A DNA stretch of 64,000 nucleotides, from positions 53,660,430 through 53,724,429 of the forward strand of contig CM028382.1 of assembly GCA_013146195.2 (NCBI GenBank), written 5' to 3'. The stretch is from Codonopsis lanceolata (taxonomy: Eukaryota; Streptophyta; Magnoliopsida; Asterales; Campanulaceae). Each line of letters starts with the position of its first letter. Positions within the stretch are counted from its first letter, which is position 1. Shown here piece after piece: positions 19,520 to 31,111 of the stretch. Below the pieces are notes generated by a model. That model had not been told where the DNA came from, ran no database searches, and saw nothing but the letters and a program-made list of their open reading frames with translations. The position numbers and the translations under genes were made by a program.

Positions 19520-22000
19520 ATTACTTACAATATGAATCATCCATATCATTAACCTTTGCTAAAACATCCTCTACCACACCTTTGGGGTTAGAATTAGACT
19601 TATTTTCTAGTTGCATGATCACTTGGGTCTATTGCTTTGGGCCTAACTTCAATTCTTTATAAATAAATATAGGAATAACATTTATGGATGCTTCAAGATC
19701 AAGCATGATTTTTTTTAAAACTTTTTTTTATTATCGATAGCACAAGGAATAGTATACATGCGTGGGTCCTTGAAGTTTTGAGGTATATTAGTTTGAATCA
19801 TTGCATAGACATTCTCACTCACCAAAAAAATTCATCTGATTGCAGCTTCATTTTCTTGGTGCATAATTCCTTAAGAAACTTTGCATAACGAGAGACTTTG
19901 TTGGAATATGCTTGTTGATAAGTAACTTATCTTCGTGTATATTCCGAATATTTTGATTTGCTTGTTCCCATTGTCGTGTTTCATAACAAGTGGCTAAAAG
20001 GTCTGTGTACCGGTTAGTGTGGCAACTTGTTTGATATCACATTGGTCTTAGATTAGGAATGTCCTGATCTAGTCCTACCTTCTTAATGATGATTAACAAA
20101 CTAACAATTCATATGCACCAGCACCAGCAGACTTGCTGTAGCGTTAAAGGTCTTCAAAAAACTCATCACCAGTAGACTTGTCACATGCGCAAAAGAACAT
20201 CTTGAAGACTCGCCACCAGCAGACATGCTATGGTTTGATTGTTCATACCAGCAGTCCTCTCTTGCAGAAGACTTACTTCTTGAGATTGAACATCTCACCA
20301 TTAGACTTGGATCTGCACGTGTTACAAAGAGAGAAGACTGCAGTAGATCAAGAAAAGACAAAAATGTTCAAGCCTCAAAAGTCACTCAAATCTTTATGAA
20401 GCCTGACATCTCTAATGCTGCAAGATCTTCTCTCTCACTCACGTGGTTTGGAAAAGTCAAAAGAATCTACTTTATTGGACAGACCACCTGACAGTGCATT
20501 ATGATTCAGTCTCAATTTTCAGAGACTTATCAATACAGTCTGACGGGCAATAGTTCCAGGATCTGCAGGACGAAGCTTTTACCCAACAGTCAAAGATCTA
20601 GTGAACAACATCTCTATCCGATAGTCTTCAACAACGACATTATTTCAAACGGATAGAAAATCCATCTTCATATCTCAACGATCATATTAACCCCGGTCTA
20701 TAAAAGAAATCCCCATTCTTCTTCAAATATATCGGACATCGGATCAACAAAGTGATTCGAAGACATCTGCAGCAAGAACCAATTCGACAAAGCTATGAGA
20801 TCTACAAGAGATCGTCTTCACCAACGCATCTCAAATCTCCACAGAAGGTTGCAGTGAGCAAAACCAGACCTTAACAAAACACACTCTGTGGATTGCTAAG
20901 AAGAACAGAATTGGAGAAGAAGAGAGAGATCGAAAACTTTGATAGACAGAGACCGGTGTCTTAGCCAAGAACCCAGTTCTTGATTTGAGTTCTTCATCCT
21001 TCTTCGAAGAATTCAGCCTCTGACAAAAGCTTCAGGATTTTATTCCTAAAGTTAGAGGTCAAGTTCTTGGATCGATTTGAAGATAGATTTCAGATGGTGC
21101 CCAAGGAAGATGAAAAGCTGCCTGTAAATATTGCATTCATATCTTCAAATTTGTATTTCCATTCAAATGCTGTTGATTGTGAAATATTCGATCATCATAG
21201 GAAGTCGAGTGCTTTGCACCCAGTTGTTCAGATATTCTTTATCTTAACAACCTTGAAAATTGTCTTCTCATATATGTTTCTCGTTTTTGTCTTCTATTGC
21301 TCTCTTTACTTAAAATTTTTGTCTATGAATAATTAAGTAAAGATTAAGGCTTGGAATGACGAGGACATAAATTTTACATAGAGAGTCTAGGTTGATATAT
21401 TTTGTCATTTATCCTTGAATAAATTCAGAAGTTCTTTCAAATGATTTATCTTTCTTTATTCAGCCTTTACTTCTCTATGAGCTTTTATAAATTGATTAAT
21501 CATTTGAAAAGCTAATCTCTCATGACTTCCTAAATCTGCATTTGAAAGAAGGATTACGTGTGCTGTTGTTCTGAACATATATTCGTGTACATCCACTTAA
21601 GACTTCTATCTAAATCTAAGCCTTACTATTTCCGCTGCTTAAACTCTTTCAAACAGGCTTTTGATTTACTTGCAGTCCACCAGCAGAGTTCATTACTCTG
21701 CTGAGAGTAAGTCTGTTGTCCCTTGTTACCAGCAGACATGCTCGATATACTGACTACCCATGCCTTTAAAACTTACACTTTATGAATACAAAAAGAAAAG
21801 TTTTAAACTGGCATAATAGGCTATTCACCCCCTCTAGCCTATTTGAGCAATCATTGTGGACCAACAGACGTGCGTAATGTCATCCACGAAAGGAATATTA
21901 ATCTCAACATTGCTGAAAGTATCAAAGATTTCCTTCTCATCCTTTTCTTTATTTTGTCGTGTCAATCTGCCTGGAAAGGTGGAGGAATAACAATTTTCTG
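19520..22000 (-). pseudogene. Athila-like protease-region remnant, split by a solo LTR
   Basis: The minus strand at 21867-21960 encodes FDTFSNVEINIPFVDDITHV. The frame resumes beyond the solo LTR at 19898 with a MQSFLRNYAPRK-like stretch (family pattern RYAKFLKELC). LDLEASINVIPIFIYKELKL (the protease DLG-ASINVMP motif, with E in place of the usual G) follows around 19640-19720, then VVEDVLAKVNDMD near 19540. There are several stops. The active-site change would by itself inactivate the protease. Confidence 0.8.
19899..21866 (+). mobile_element. Solo LTR, 1968 bp, TGTTGG...CCAACA, inside the Athila-like element
   Basis: It begins TGTTGGAATATGC and ends TTGTGGACCAACA, with inverted TGTTGG/CCAACA ends. 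The flanks GACTT (19894-19898) and GACGT (21867-21871) are a 5-bp target duplication with one mismatch. Removing it rejoins the Athila protease-region frame. Near the 3' end it has CTATTCACCCCCTCTAGCC, common near the 3' ends of plant copia LTRs (Sirevirus-like). TATAAAAG at 20699-20706 is a plausible TATA box in plus orientation. The repeated CCAGCAGAC(T/A)TGCT motif (about 20123, 20217, 21729) is a feature of the LTR. No internal coding domain remains. Confidence 0.85.
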
Positions 22001-22176
22001 ATTTTGTGTACCCATTTCCTCACCTGACTATCATCACGTAGCACACTTTTGTCTACATTGCTGCTATCAACTGACTTCTTTTTTCGCTCAACTTCCTCCA
22101 ACCCTTTTCCATTCATAAGATTTATTGCACATACATTTTCTCGTGGATCCTTCTTAACTTGAAAAGGTAACCTTCA

Positions 22177-22668
22177 TTGATTCGCTTCAATCTTGCTCAC
22201 GAACATGGCTAGCTGTAAAATCTTATTTCAAGAGCGTTTATGCTAGCCTTGGTTTATTGTTTATCTTGCTGAACCATTTCAACTAAACTTTTGATTAAAG
22301 CCTCCAATGATGTGCTTGAACTAGTAGTGGGCTGTGGTGTGAAGGTGGTTAAAATGGTGATCGAATTGGTAGCTACAGAAAATTCAAGGTTCTATTCCCA
22401 TGACTCAAATTTGGGTGATCTGCCTTGATTCACTTCAATCTTACTCACAAACACGTCTAGCTGTGAAATCTGATTTTTAAGAACCTTTATGCTAACCTTG
22501 GTTTCTTGTCTATCTTGATGAACCGTTTCTGCTAAGCACTTGATTGAAGCCTCCAACGTTGTGCTTGAACTAGCAGTGGGCTGTGGAGGTGGAGGTGGTT
22601 GAAATGGTAGTCAAGTTGGTGGCTACGAAAAATTCAAGTTATATTCCCATAACTCAACTTTGGGTGAT
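22177..22668. repeat. Tandem direct duplication of ~243 bp in the gag tail
   Basis: 22177-22419 and 22425-22668 are the same sequence, both running from TTGATTC(G/A)CTTCAATCTT to TTTGGGTGAT, with about 10-15% differences by eye. Single-copy Athila gag has one such segment, so this is a segmental duplication within the dead element. Confidence 0.9.
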
Positions 22669-23206
22669 AATGCCATCCCAAATTGTAATTATTGGAGTAT
22701 GGATCATATTTCATTTTTTGATGCCCTTGGAATCCTCCCACATCATTTACTTGCTCATTAGGAGCATCTTGTAAAGTAGGACACATGTTAGTCGGATGAC
22801 CCATAGTAGCGCAAATTCCACACGCTTTGACTTGTACTTACCCTTAGACTAGCTTTTTCCAAAACAGAGGTTAAAGTGTCTAATCTACGATTAATAGAAA
22901 AAACATTAACCTCATTCACCTTACCCGGAACATCCCGCCTCGTCTCAAATTGCTGGGCATTTTCAACCATGTTAATAATGAGTCGCTTGGCTTCTTCCAA
23001 AGTATTATTCATGAATGTTCTCCCACTCACAGCGTCAATCATGTTCCTATGTGGGATTAGCAATCCTTCATAATAGTAATGGATTAGCAATTGATCTCAT
23101 ATTTGGTGATAAAGACAACTTGCACACAATTGTTTGAACCTCTCCCAATACTCATACAAAGTTTAATTTCCCCCGAAATTGCCTTATCCCACATATTTTC
23201 TTTTGA

Positions 23207-23299
23207 GCCCCTAAGGGGGTGGCCCAGTGGTAGACATGGGGCTTCACAAAGTGTGAGGTCTCAAGTTCGATCCCTTCTCATGCCCCCTTAAGAAAAAAA
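23207..23299 (+). mobile_element. tRNA-derived SINE, 93 bp, with 16-bp target-site duplication
   Basis: The 16-bp direct repeat ACATATTTTCTTTTGA flanks it exactly (23191-23206 and 23300-23315). Inside are a pol III A-box-like GGGTGGCCCAGTGGTAGACA and a B-box-like AGTTCGATCCC about 50 bp apart, with a 3' A-rich tail (AAGAAAAAAA). No tRNA clover-leaf 3' half or CCA-proximal stem is seen, so it is a SINE rather than a tRNA gene. It lies within the Athila-like gag. Confidence 0.9.
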
Positions 23300-23985
23300 A
23301 CATATTTTCTTTTGAATACTTGCTACTCTTAAAGCAGAGAAAAACCTTTCAAGAAAATTCTTCTTCATATCGGATCATGTACCCGACTACTGTGGGATAT
23401 TAATAAAAAAGCGTCTTTAGCTTTGCCTGCCAATGTGAAAGGAAAAGCTCTCAGCTTCATGTTATCTTCAGTCATTCTTTGTACTCTTTGGCTCGAACGT
23501 GCTAAATGGAATGCCATCAAATGTTTATGAGGATCTTCAAACTGGAAAATCATGAAACTTAAGCAACTGGATCAATAAATGCTTCAATTCGAATGGTGCA
23601 TTTACTTCAGGAAAAGTACAGCCAAGTGGTGGCTGATTCACACATCTAGAGTGGTCATTTCCCTCAAAGTTTGTTGAGATGCTGCCATGACTTCTTGTTG
23701 TTCTGCCTCATATGCTTCAATCGTTACGTCTTCCCCCACTACCTCAACTTCCTCCAGCTCCTCTTTGCTTGAATCACTCGAACTAGCCAGTTTAAATGAT
23801 GATTTTAAACCCGTTGAAGAGACTTTACTTGATTATTGAGCTTATATAGCTTGCTTTGTTAATTTTCTTACGATCTTCTCAATCTCTGGATCATAAATTA
23901 ATTTTCTTGTACGAGAAGATCGAGGCATAAAACGAAAACAACACACTAAAATCAAATTCTTAAAAAGAAACAATTAGCGAAATTG

Positions 23986-24003
23986 TTCCCCGGTAGATGC
24001 CAA
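23986..24003 (-). promoter_or_regulatory. Primer-binding site of the Athila-like element (degenerate)
   Basis: The minus strand reads TTGGCATCTACCGGGGAA, a decayed form of the tRNA-Asp-complementary TGGCGCCG...CCGGGGA used by Athila. It lies four bases from the LTR end at 24008. Confidence 0.7.
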
Positions 24004-24007
24004 AATT

Positions 24008-24945
24008 TGACGAGTGTCAAATTGTTGTACTTAATTTTCCTACCTTTCAATAAAAGAGTATAGGGTAATTCGGAATCGTATCCAAAGGAAACGTTGTAGT
24101 TACTTCTTTTAGAATTTTACAAGCAAATAAAAATATGATTTGAGGTTTTTATCTAAACTAATAGCTAACAAAAAAATTAATTAAAGCTGAAATAAAAGAT
24201 TTAAACTTAAGTAACAAAACAGTGATTTAGTTTACTAAAATTAGTAACAGAAGTCCACTCAATGTTAATTTCCATCTCGCATTTTACTACCGATAATCAA
24301 TGCAAATATGTTTTACTTAACTACAAATAAACCGGTTATAGCTGTCGACAAACGCTTAACACTCAATCTTTTCTTTCTCACTAGGATGCGTGTAAAACTT
24401 TTACTCACTAGCTTCTGTAATTCTCTAGCAATTCTCAGCTTTTTTTTTAATTTCATATCTTTTCCCTCCACTTCTTCTACTACTTGGCGGATTTTAGCAA
24501 TAAAAAAAAATTGCTCTCAATCTCTAATAACCGACTCTAAAGATTTTCTTTACAAGAAAAGAGGGAAAATAATAAATAAATAAAATATTTTACTTTAGGG
24601 ACAAATAATTACTTAATTTCCCAACATATATGTCGTTTAAAGTCCTTTGAGTCTTGGAAGTTAGACTTGCACTCGCAGATGAGCTAGCACGTGCCCATTC
24701 GAACTATCTTCAGCTACAACATATTTCCTCTGGTACAACATTGCTTACTTTAGTTAGCACATGCTCACGGGACAACCACCAAAGTCATTATTCCTTCAAA
24801 ACAGCTCTTTTGCTCTATTTTTCTTTTTCAAGTCACTCATGTACCTATAATCATCAAACAAACAAAAAACGGCCATATATGTAATACTTACTTACAAATT
24901 AAGCACAAAATCAACTAAAAATATTACACTTGTGTACACTTATCA
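24008..24945 (-). repeat. LTR of the Athila-like element (938 bp)
   Basis: On the minus strand it starts TGATAAGTGTACACAAGTG (24945) and ends GACACTCGTCA (24008), giving TG...CA. It is followed by the PBS and then gag. Only one LTR is present in the window. Confidence 0.8.
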
Positions 24946-25164
24946 ATCTTCATACGATGCAAGTTGTATTGCAAGTGTTGCACAGTTGATATTTATGACA
25001 CAAAATCTTGTAGGAATATTATATTTGCACTTCAACATATCCCCATTCGTTCTACATTTCATGTTATAAATGCACTGTTGGAGAATTATTGAAATCATCA
25101 TTTAAATTGTTTGATTGCCCTATGAATTGAATACTTTGAGGTGATGGCAGCAGGTTACATTATA
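24946..25164. other. AT-rich spacer, nothing recognised
   Basis: No open frame over 60 codons and no repeat recognised. Confidence 0.5.
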
Positions 25165-25375
25165 CTCTTCGTTCCAAAATAAGTGTCTTTTATTGAACTT
25201 AAACAAGTTTTAAGACATGATAATTGATTTTATATAGTTTTCCTTTATTATTCTAGAAGTATTACTTAATTGTATGAAATAAAAATGGGTTTCTTCTTTT
25301 TTTCAGCTGACAATTAATAACGATACTAAAGACAATTTGCAGAAAAATTATTTCTAAAAATAGAAAATAGACACT
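25165..25375. mobile_element. Possible mariner/Stowaway-type MITE (degraded)
   Basis: The left end, TACTCTTCGTTCCAAAATAA followed by GTGTC, resembles the CTCC(C)TCCGT(C/T)CC start of plant mariner MITEs. The right end AATAGACACTTA is the complementary GTGTC-type end but stops where the next MITE begins. It is probably an older element truncated or abutted by the 25378 MITE. Confidence 0.5.
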
Positions 25376-25377
25376 TA

Positions 25378-25542
25378 CTCCCTTTGTTTCGGGTAAATAG
25401 CCACTATTTCATTTTGTGATGTTTCATTTAAAGAGTCCGCTTTCAAAAATTAAGGTATAAAAGTGTCATTTTATTGCTTCTGGACTACTAAAAATGTCAT
25501 TTTCTTAAATGATTTAAGGTTTTTTGTTTGAAACGGATGGAG
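25378..25542. mobile_element. Stowaway-like MITE, 165 bp, TA target duplication
   Basis: The left end is CTCCCTTTGTTTCGGGT and the right end is TTTGAAACGGATGGAG; these are imperfect inverted repeats. Both are flanked by TA (25376-25377 and 25543-25544). There is no coding capacity. This is the Tc1/mariner MITE pattern. Confidence 0.8.
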
Positions 25543-26020
25543 TATTTGTTAGCTTTCCAAAATCGAATGGGGGACAATCATTTTGAAACGGTAGAAGTAT
25601 ATGTCAAAACTTAAAAAATGGGACAATTTATTAACGAAAACATATCTCGTGACCTATACGAATATTTTGAAAAAGTATGGTGAGGCAGAGACTTATTTTC
25701 CCCCTTGAAATTAAATTCCTATTAGGCATTAGTTTTTGCTACTTTTGAAATGTTGGGGTATTCGGCATTTGTTGGCTTGAGCCCTGTTTAATTTTATGGG
25801 GGCAGCACTGAAGGTCTGCAGCTGTATTGTAAATGTGGTTTGGTCATATTAATTGCCGACAGTGAGAATGCGTACTAAATCTATGAGGGAATCAAGTAAA
25901 GCAAGGCGTTGGGTGGAAAAACTTTAAAGTTGAATGCCCACTGGGTAGTTTTAATAAGAGAGCCCACTCTTTCTTTAGGCTGGATACCAGCTCCCAACTC
26001 CCAAATCCCAATTACTAGAC

Positions 26021-26052
<32 letters not shown>

Positions 26053-26926
26053 GGAAGCACATGGTTAGGTTTTCAGGGCATAAGATTTTAATTCTCTGTG
26101 GGTTTTTGTGGTTCATGGTTTAAGGGAAACAGGGGTCTCTTACGAACAAGATCAGTACCGACACGTAAATTTACGGTTTGAAATCTTCTAGTCCACTCAT
26201 TGTCGTACTCGCGGTCCTAAAGGATACATATAGGATTAAGATTCAATGAAACATTGAGTTCAAAAGAGTGCAATAAGAGAGCTGGTTAAATAACAAGAAC
26301 ACGTGTAGGCTCCCGGATACCTGTGAAAATTAAGGGTCACATGTTGTGAGAAATTAGAGTGGAAAGCAAACTCAGTTGTTGGTCAGAACTGAGACCAAGT
26401 CTTTTGCTTTAAAGCTTTTAACCTATGCTAAGGATTGATGCCAAAAGTAGAGGTACTGATGATGTGAGAGCAGGGATAGGAAGAGGCTTGATTCTGAGGT
26501 TGAGTGGTGATGTAGCCAAGGAATCATGACATCAAAAGATAGAAAAACATTTTAATATTATTCTTACTGATATCGGATTATAGTAATACACTACAAAATG
26601 AACCGGAAATCCAACATTTGTGGCTTAATTGCATGTTAATGTTAAAGATGAAGAAAGCAAACAAAGCATATTTCAGTTTAATATAGTCAATCCCAAGGTG
26701 GAAAATTTGTGTGGAAAAAGTGAAAAGGTGGTCTCACTGAGGATGAAAACGTACCATTGTAAGGAAAATTGTTGTAGACAAAAGTAGAGGACAAGATACA
26801 ATCATATCCACTTTTAGTATTACAAATACTCAGCCGGGTCAAAAAGTCATTCATATTATTTTGAGATATTTTATTTTAAGAATTTATTTTTAAAAAAGTA
26901 TGTAGTTTTACTTTTCATATTTGGTA
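25543..26926. other. Intergenic spacer with CT/CA microsatellite
   Basis: No gene is recognised; the only open frame (25909-26091) runs through the (CT)n(CA)n tract at 26021-26052. No splice-consistent exon series or conserved protein motif was found. Confidence 0.55.
26021..26052. repeat. (CT)n(CA)n microsatellite
   Basis: About 20 bp of CT dinucleotides, followed by about 12 bp of CA. Confidence 0.95.
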
Positions 26927-27193
26927 TTCCCTTTGTCTCAAAATATATAACGGTTTTAGGTTTTTTACACAAACTAAGAAAACATATTATAAAGACTAAA
27001 CTACCCATATCCAAACATTAATGACATGTCTTGATATGCTTGCCCAAAAAGTCAAACACGAGTTGCGGAGTCAATAAATTTAGATAGAATTGAAAAAAAA
27101 AAAAGGGAAAAGTTCCTTGAAAATTGCAAAGTATTATCTATTTTGAAACAAAAACACTCTCCCAAAACGTCATATATTTTGGGACGGATGGAA
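26927..27193. mobile_element. Stowaway-like MITE, 267 bp, TA target duplication
   Basis: The left end is TTCCCTTTGTCTCAAAATAT; the right end read on the minus strand is TTCCATCCGTCCCAAAATAT. The ends match over about 26 bp with a few differences. TA flanks both sides (26925-26926 and 27194-27195). No coding capacity. Confidence 0.82.
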
Positions 27194-27259
27194 TATTAAC
27201 ATATTAGTTATGTTCAAGTATTATTGTAATTTTGACCAACTTTAATGTAAGTTTTATAC

Positions 27260-27470
27260 TCCCTTCATCCCCGATAAATATTCCTCGTAGATAAAGCATG
27301 AAGATTAAGAAATATAATTAATGATGCGTTTTAAAATATGTTGTCACAATATATGTACTCATTACAGGCACTCTCTCTAGTTAATCATGTACCTATTACA
27401 CTCACTCTCTCTCTTTTTTTAGGATGTACAATAATGATAGTATTAAATTATGGGATACAGGAGTATTAAG
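27260..27470. mobile_element. Possible further Stowaway-like MITE
   Basis: It starts TACTCCCTTCATCCCCGATA and there is a candidate GGAGTA end near 27461-27466. The inverted repeat is poor beyond the first bases, so the right boundary is uncertain. Confidence 0.4.
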
Positions 27471-27599
27471 AAAAATGGTAGAGAGTAGGAAATTTATCCA
27501 GGAGAGAGTGTAGCAGGGGATTGTCCCAATTCAGACTCTCCAGCATGTGAATAAGTTGTTGTATAATATTTAATTGTGGGTAAGGAATCAGTAGGTTAG

Positions 27600-28044
27600 G
27601 CACACCAAAAGATGCTATCTTTAAGGTATTTAATTCGTCCCACTATGGTGTAATGGTCTCAACGAATTTCACCTCCAGGATACAAAACCTACTCACTCTT
27701 ATTCAAAGTTACACTCCTTTGAATAACTCGGGAACAATAATCAAAGCTTTAATTGTTTGACTCGAAGAATAGATCTGTCAAGAAGAAAGACTCACTATCG
27801 GGTTTTGGAGGAGGCAAATCTATTTATAGAGTCCGTGTTGTGGTCTTGAAAAGTCACAACCCTTCTAAACTGTGCCTCGGCCGTATAGGCATATCACCAA
27901 AGGTGTGCCCTCCGAAACACCATACTCGTTTATAGGTCTATCAACCGAAAAGTCATAACCCTAAACGATATAACCGAACCACTGCCTCGGTCAAAATACC
28001 AGTAAAGGTATTAATAATTAATTAATTTATTTCTCTTTCTTTCT

Positions 28045-28075
<31 letters not shown>

Positions 28076-28342
28076 ATATAATACTCAAAACTTTTAAGCC
28101 ATACTTGATATTTTCCCATAATAGAGGGAAGCTCAAGCAAGCTTATAGGAACTCTTCAAACTTAGCTATTATATAACAAGTTTAGCTCCACAAGTTTTCA
28201 TTAGTAATCCCATGTGAGATAAAGAAGATACAAGAAAACAAGAAAGGAAGAACAAGATTTTATACTATGAATGAATGGTTGCTTTACAAACTCAATATGA
28301 GAGATGACCAAGTATTATATGTGAATACTACTACATATAACA
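27600..28342 (-). repeat. 3' LTR of minus-strand copia-2 (inner end certain, outer end approximate)
   Basis: The minus strand reads AAGTGGGGGAT (28353 to 28343), a polypurine tract, followed by TGTTATATGTAGTAGTATTC, the expected LTR start, at 28342. TTTATAGAGTCC near 27820 reads CTATAAATAGA on the minus strand, a TATA box. The distal end was not pinned down. An AT dinucleotide run lies near 28050-28080. Confidence 0.6.
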
Positions 28343-28353
28343 ATCCCCCACTT
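28343..28353 (-). promoter_or_regulatory. Polypurine tract of copia-2
   Basis: AAGTGGGGGAT on the minus strand directly precedes the LTR start TGTTATATG. Its position after the RNase H gene fits. Confidence 0.7.
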
Positions 28354-28895
28354 ATTTACATATAATGACACTAAACAATTTCAGCTACTTTACATAACAA
28401 ATACCCATTAAGTGGACGAGCCTTAAACTTTATGGTTGAATGTGAATTCTTTAGGGAGACATATTCTCATCATGTATGATTTCATGTTCCTTTTTGATCT
28501 TGGAAGCACCTTGTAGTTTGGGCCTTGTGCTTAATCCTGGTTTTCACAAGTACTCTAGGAATTTTACCGGAGTAATCCATAAGAAGCGGCCTCTCACTTC
28601 TTTACTTGTATAGGTAGATTTATCGAGAATGTCCACAACGCATTCTACGAAAGTTATAAGTCTATTAAGGATTTTGAATCCATCCTAATCTTGTTGTGGT
28701 AATGAAAGTGCATAGGTCAGATATGAAACTTTCAAATAGTGACACCCCCACTATTTTTAAGTTATGCACTTGAAATGTATCAAAGTTTCCATTTCACCAA
28801 TATCTAATATTGAATTTCCTTTTAACTTTAAAACATAAGGTGACAAATCTATGACTTGTACCTTAAGATAAAGTTGGTTTCAATTAAGACATTGT

Positions 28896-31011
28896 TTAGA
28901 TCGGTAATAGTCCCATATCTCTCATGACCTTTATAATTTTATCCCCTGATAAAGATTTTGTTAGTGGATCAGCTAACATTTGATTTGTAGGAAGATACTC
29001 AAGTGTTATCTTTCCCTTTTTAACCATATCTCTAATATGATTATATCTCATAGCAATGTGTTTGCTATGATTTGATATTCTCTCATTCTTTGTATTGAAT
29101 ATGGCAGCTTGATTATCACAATACAAAGTTGTGGCTCCTTTCTTAGAATCAATAAATGGTATGGTTCTTAGAAATCTTCTAAACCATATTAAATCTTTAC
29201 TAGCCATTGACATGGCTATGTACTCAGATTCCATAGAAGACAAAGCAACACATGTTTGTCTTTTTGTAGACCAAGCAACTATGGCTCCTCCAATGGTAAA
29301 TAACCAACCACTCGTTGATTTGGAGTTGGTTACATCGATGCCCAATTTGCATCACTATAACATTCAAGTATAGGTGAATTACACTTGTAATGTAAACCAT
29401 AGTTTATTGTGAATTTTAAGTACCTTAGTACTCTTTTTAGTTCCGTCCAATGTTCTTCACATGGATTACTTGTAAATCTACTAAGTATGCCAATTGCACA
29501 TGCAAGATCAGGTCTTGTATGATTAACCACATACATTATGCTTCCAATTATCTTGGCATATTCTTCTTGATTTACGGCATCGCCTTTATTTGGAACTAAC
29601 TTCACATGAGGGTCAATAGGACTTTTACTTATTTTGCAATCAAAGTAATTAAACTTCTTTAATATTTCCTCAATGTAATGTGATTGAGTTAATATGTAAG
29701 TTTTGTCCTTTTGATCACTTTAACCCCAAAATGACATCTACTTGGACCTAAGTCCTTTATGTCAAACACTTGCTTTAAATAGTTCTTTGTTTCATTAATA
29801 CAATTAATATCGAACCAAATATTAGCAAGTCATCAACATATAAAGTTATAAAAACTTTATAATTAAGAGTAATTTTAGAAAAAAACACAACTTTCTACTT
29901 TACTACTCTTAAAACCAAACTTTCGAATTTCTTGCTTAAACTTCTTGTACCATTGGATTGGTGCTTGTTTAAGTCCATATAAAGATTTCTTTAATTTACA
30001 TACTTTTATGTTCTTCTCCTTTAGAGATATAACCCTCGGGTTGTTGTATGTAAATTTCTTCATCTAAATCTCCATTTAAGAATGTGTCTTAACATCCATT
30101 TGATGAACCTCTAGTCCATAGACGGATGCTTTATAGCAAACATAGTTCTAATTGATGTAAACTTAGTGACCGGTGAAAATGTTTCGAAATAGTCAATTTC
30201 TTCTTTTTTGACTATAACCTTTGGCTACTAATCTTGCCTTGTACTTATCAATAGTACCATCAGGTTTTGAGTTTCTTTTTCAAAACCCACTTGCGCCAAT
30301 AGGTTTAGTGTTAGGAGGAGGATTGACTAGAGTCCATGTTTCATTGTCAAGTATAGACTTGATTTCATCATCCATGGCTCTTTTCCACAAGTCTGAATCG
30401 ACATAGACATAGCTTCTTGAAAAGTTTTAGGATCCTCTTCTAACATATATGTAAACATTCAGACCAAGGTTCTTTTCAATTCTTTGTCTTTTGCTTCTCC
30501 TTAACTCAACTATTTCATCATTTTTATTGTTGTCTAAATTTTCATCATTAGTAATGGCATCATACATTATCATGTGAACTTGATGCATTTTCTACTTCAA
30601 GTTCTTTTGACAATTCATGGTTTATATCTACCTTGTCTACACTTTTTATGTTCAAGTGTTCATAAAAAATAGCACGCGTAACTTCAAACACACGATTGTC
30701 ATTAATTCTCATAAATCTATATGCTTTGCTTATTGAAGAATAACCAATAAATATAGATTTCACTGCCTTTGCTCCCAAGTTTATTTCTTTTCAAAGTTGC
30801 ATCTAAAACATATGCAACACAACCCCATACCTTTTAAATGTGAAATGTTAGGCTTACGCCCATTTAATAATCGTATGGAGTTTTCATATGTTTATTCACA
30901 ATTGTTACAAATGTAAACAGTAACTTAATAGTGCCTCTCCCCAATAGCTCATTGGTAATTTTGAATTTATAATTATGGCACTAACCATCTCCATTAAGGA
31001 TCGATTTTTCC
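28896..31011 (-). pseudogene. pol: Copia-2 pol remnant: integrase end, RT and RNase H
   Basis: In minus-strand order: the integrase end MEMVSAIIINSKLPMSYWGE (about 30930-30990, interrupted by the gap), then AKAVKSIFIGYSSISKAYRF (about 30710-30770), RT pieces LKKSLYGLKQAPIQWYKKF (about 29940-29995) and VNHTRPDLACAIGILSRFTS (about 29470-29530), and RNase H STSGWLF, SSMESEYIAM, TLYCDNQAAIF and SKHIAMRYNHIRDMVKKG (28896-29345). The RT catalytic YVDD block is degraded and stops separate the segments. RNase H is the longest intact frame (149 codons). The integrase half and the 5' LTR would lie in or beyond the N gap, but the sequence after the gap does not continue the element. Confidence 0.9.
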
Positions 31012-31111
31012 NNNNNNNNNNNNNNNNNNNNNNNNNNNNNNNNNNNNNNNNNNNNNNNNNNNNNNNNNNNNNNNNNNNNNNNNNNNNNNNNNNNNNNNNN
31101 NNNNNNNNNNN
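31012..31111. other. Assembly gap, 100 N
   Basis: Exactly 100 N, the conventional placeholder for a gap of unknown size. Open frames spanning it are artefacts. Confidence 0.99.

Larger units (their letters stand above)
22000..23928 (-). pseudogene. gag: Athila-like gag remnant
   Basis: The minus-strand ATG at 23926-23928 opens MPRSSRTRKLIYDPEIEK, matching the acidic DPEIE start of Athila gag. A frame at 23365-23553 carries EDPHKHLMAFH and KLRAFPFTLAGKAKDAF, the gag core. Another at 22788-23090 carries YYEGLLIPHRNMIDAVSG and NNTLEEAKRLIINMVENAQQF. Downstream, DPYSNNYNLGWHYHPKLSYG (about 22630-22710) is the C-terminal Asn/Tyr-rich tail. Stops, a SINE insertion (23207-23299) and an internal 243-bp duplication (22177-22668) break the gene. 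Confidence 0.88.
19500..24945 (-). mobile_element. Truncated Athila-like gypsy element (LTR, PBS, gag, protease)
   Basis: In minus-strand order the element has an LTR (24945 to 24008), a PBS (about 24003-23986), gag beginning at 23928, and a protease region reaching about 19520. Reverse transcriptase and integrase are absent, so the 3' part is lost. The coding sequence contains many stops. It was later invaded by a 93-bp SINE (23207-23299) and a 2-kb solo LTR (19899-21866). The gag phrases AFPFTLAGKAKDAF and SYGN, and the protease-region phrases NIPFVDDI and LDLEASINVIPIFIY, are the signature order of Athila elements. Confidence 0.85.

Noticed and set aside
23207..23299. Genuine tRNA gene
   Set aside because: Only A- and B-box-like segments are present, no full clover-leaf, and the piece has an A-rich tail and a 16-bp target duplication; it is a SINE.
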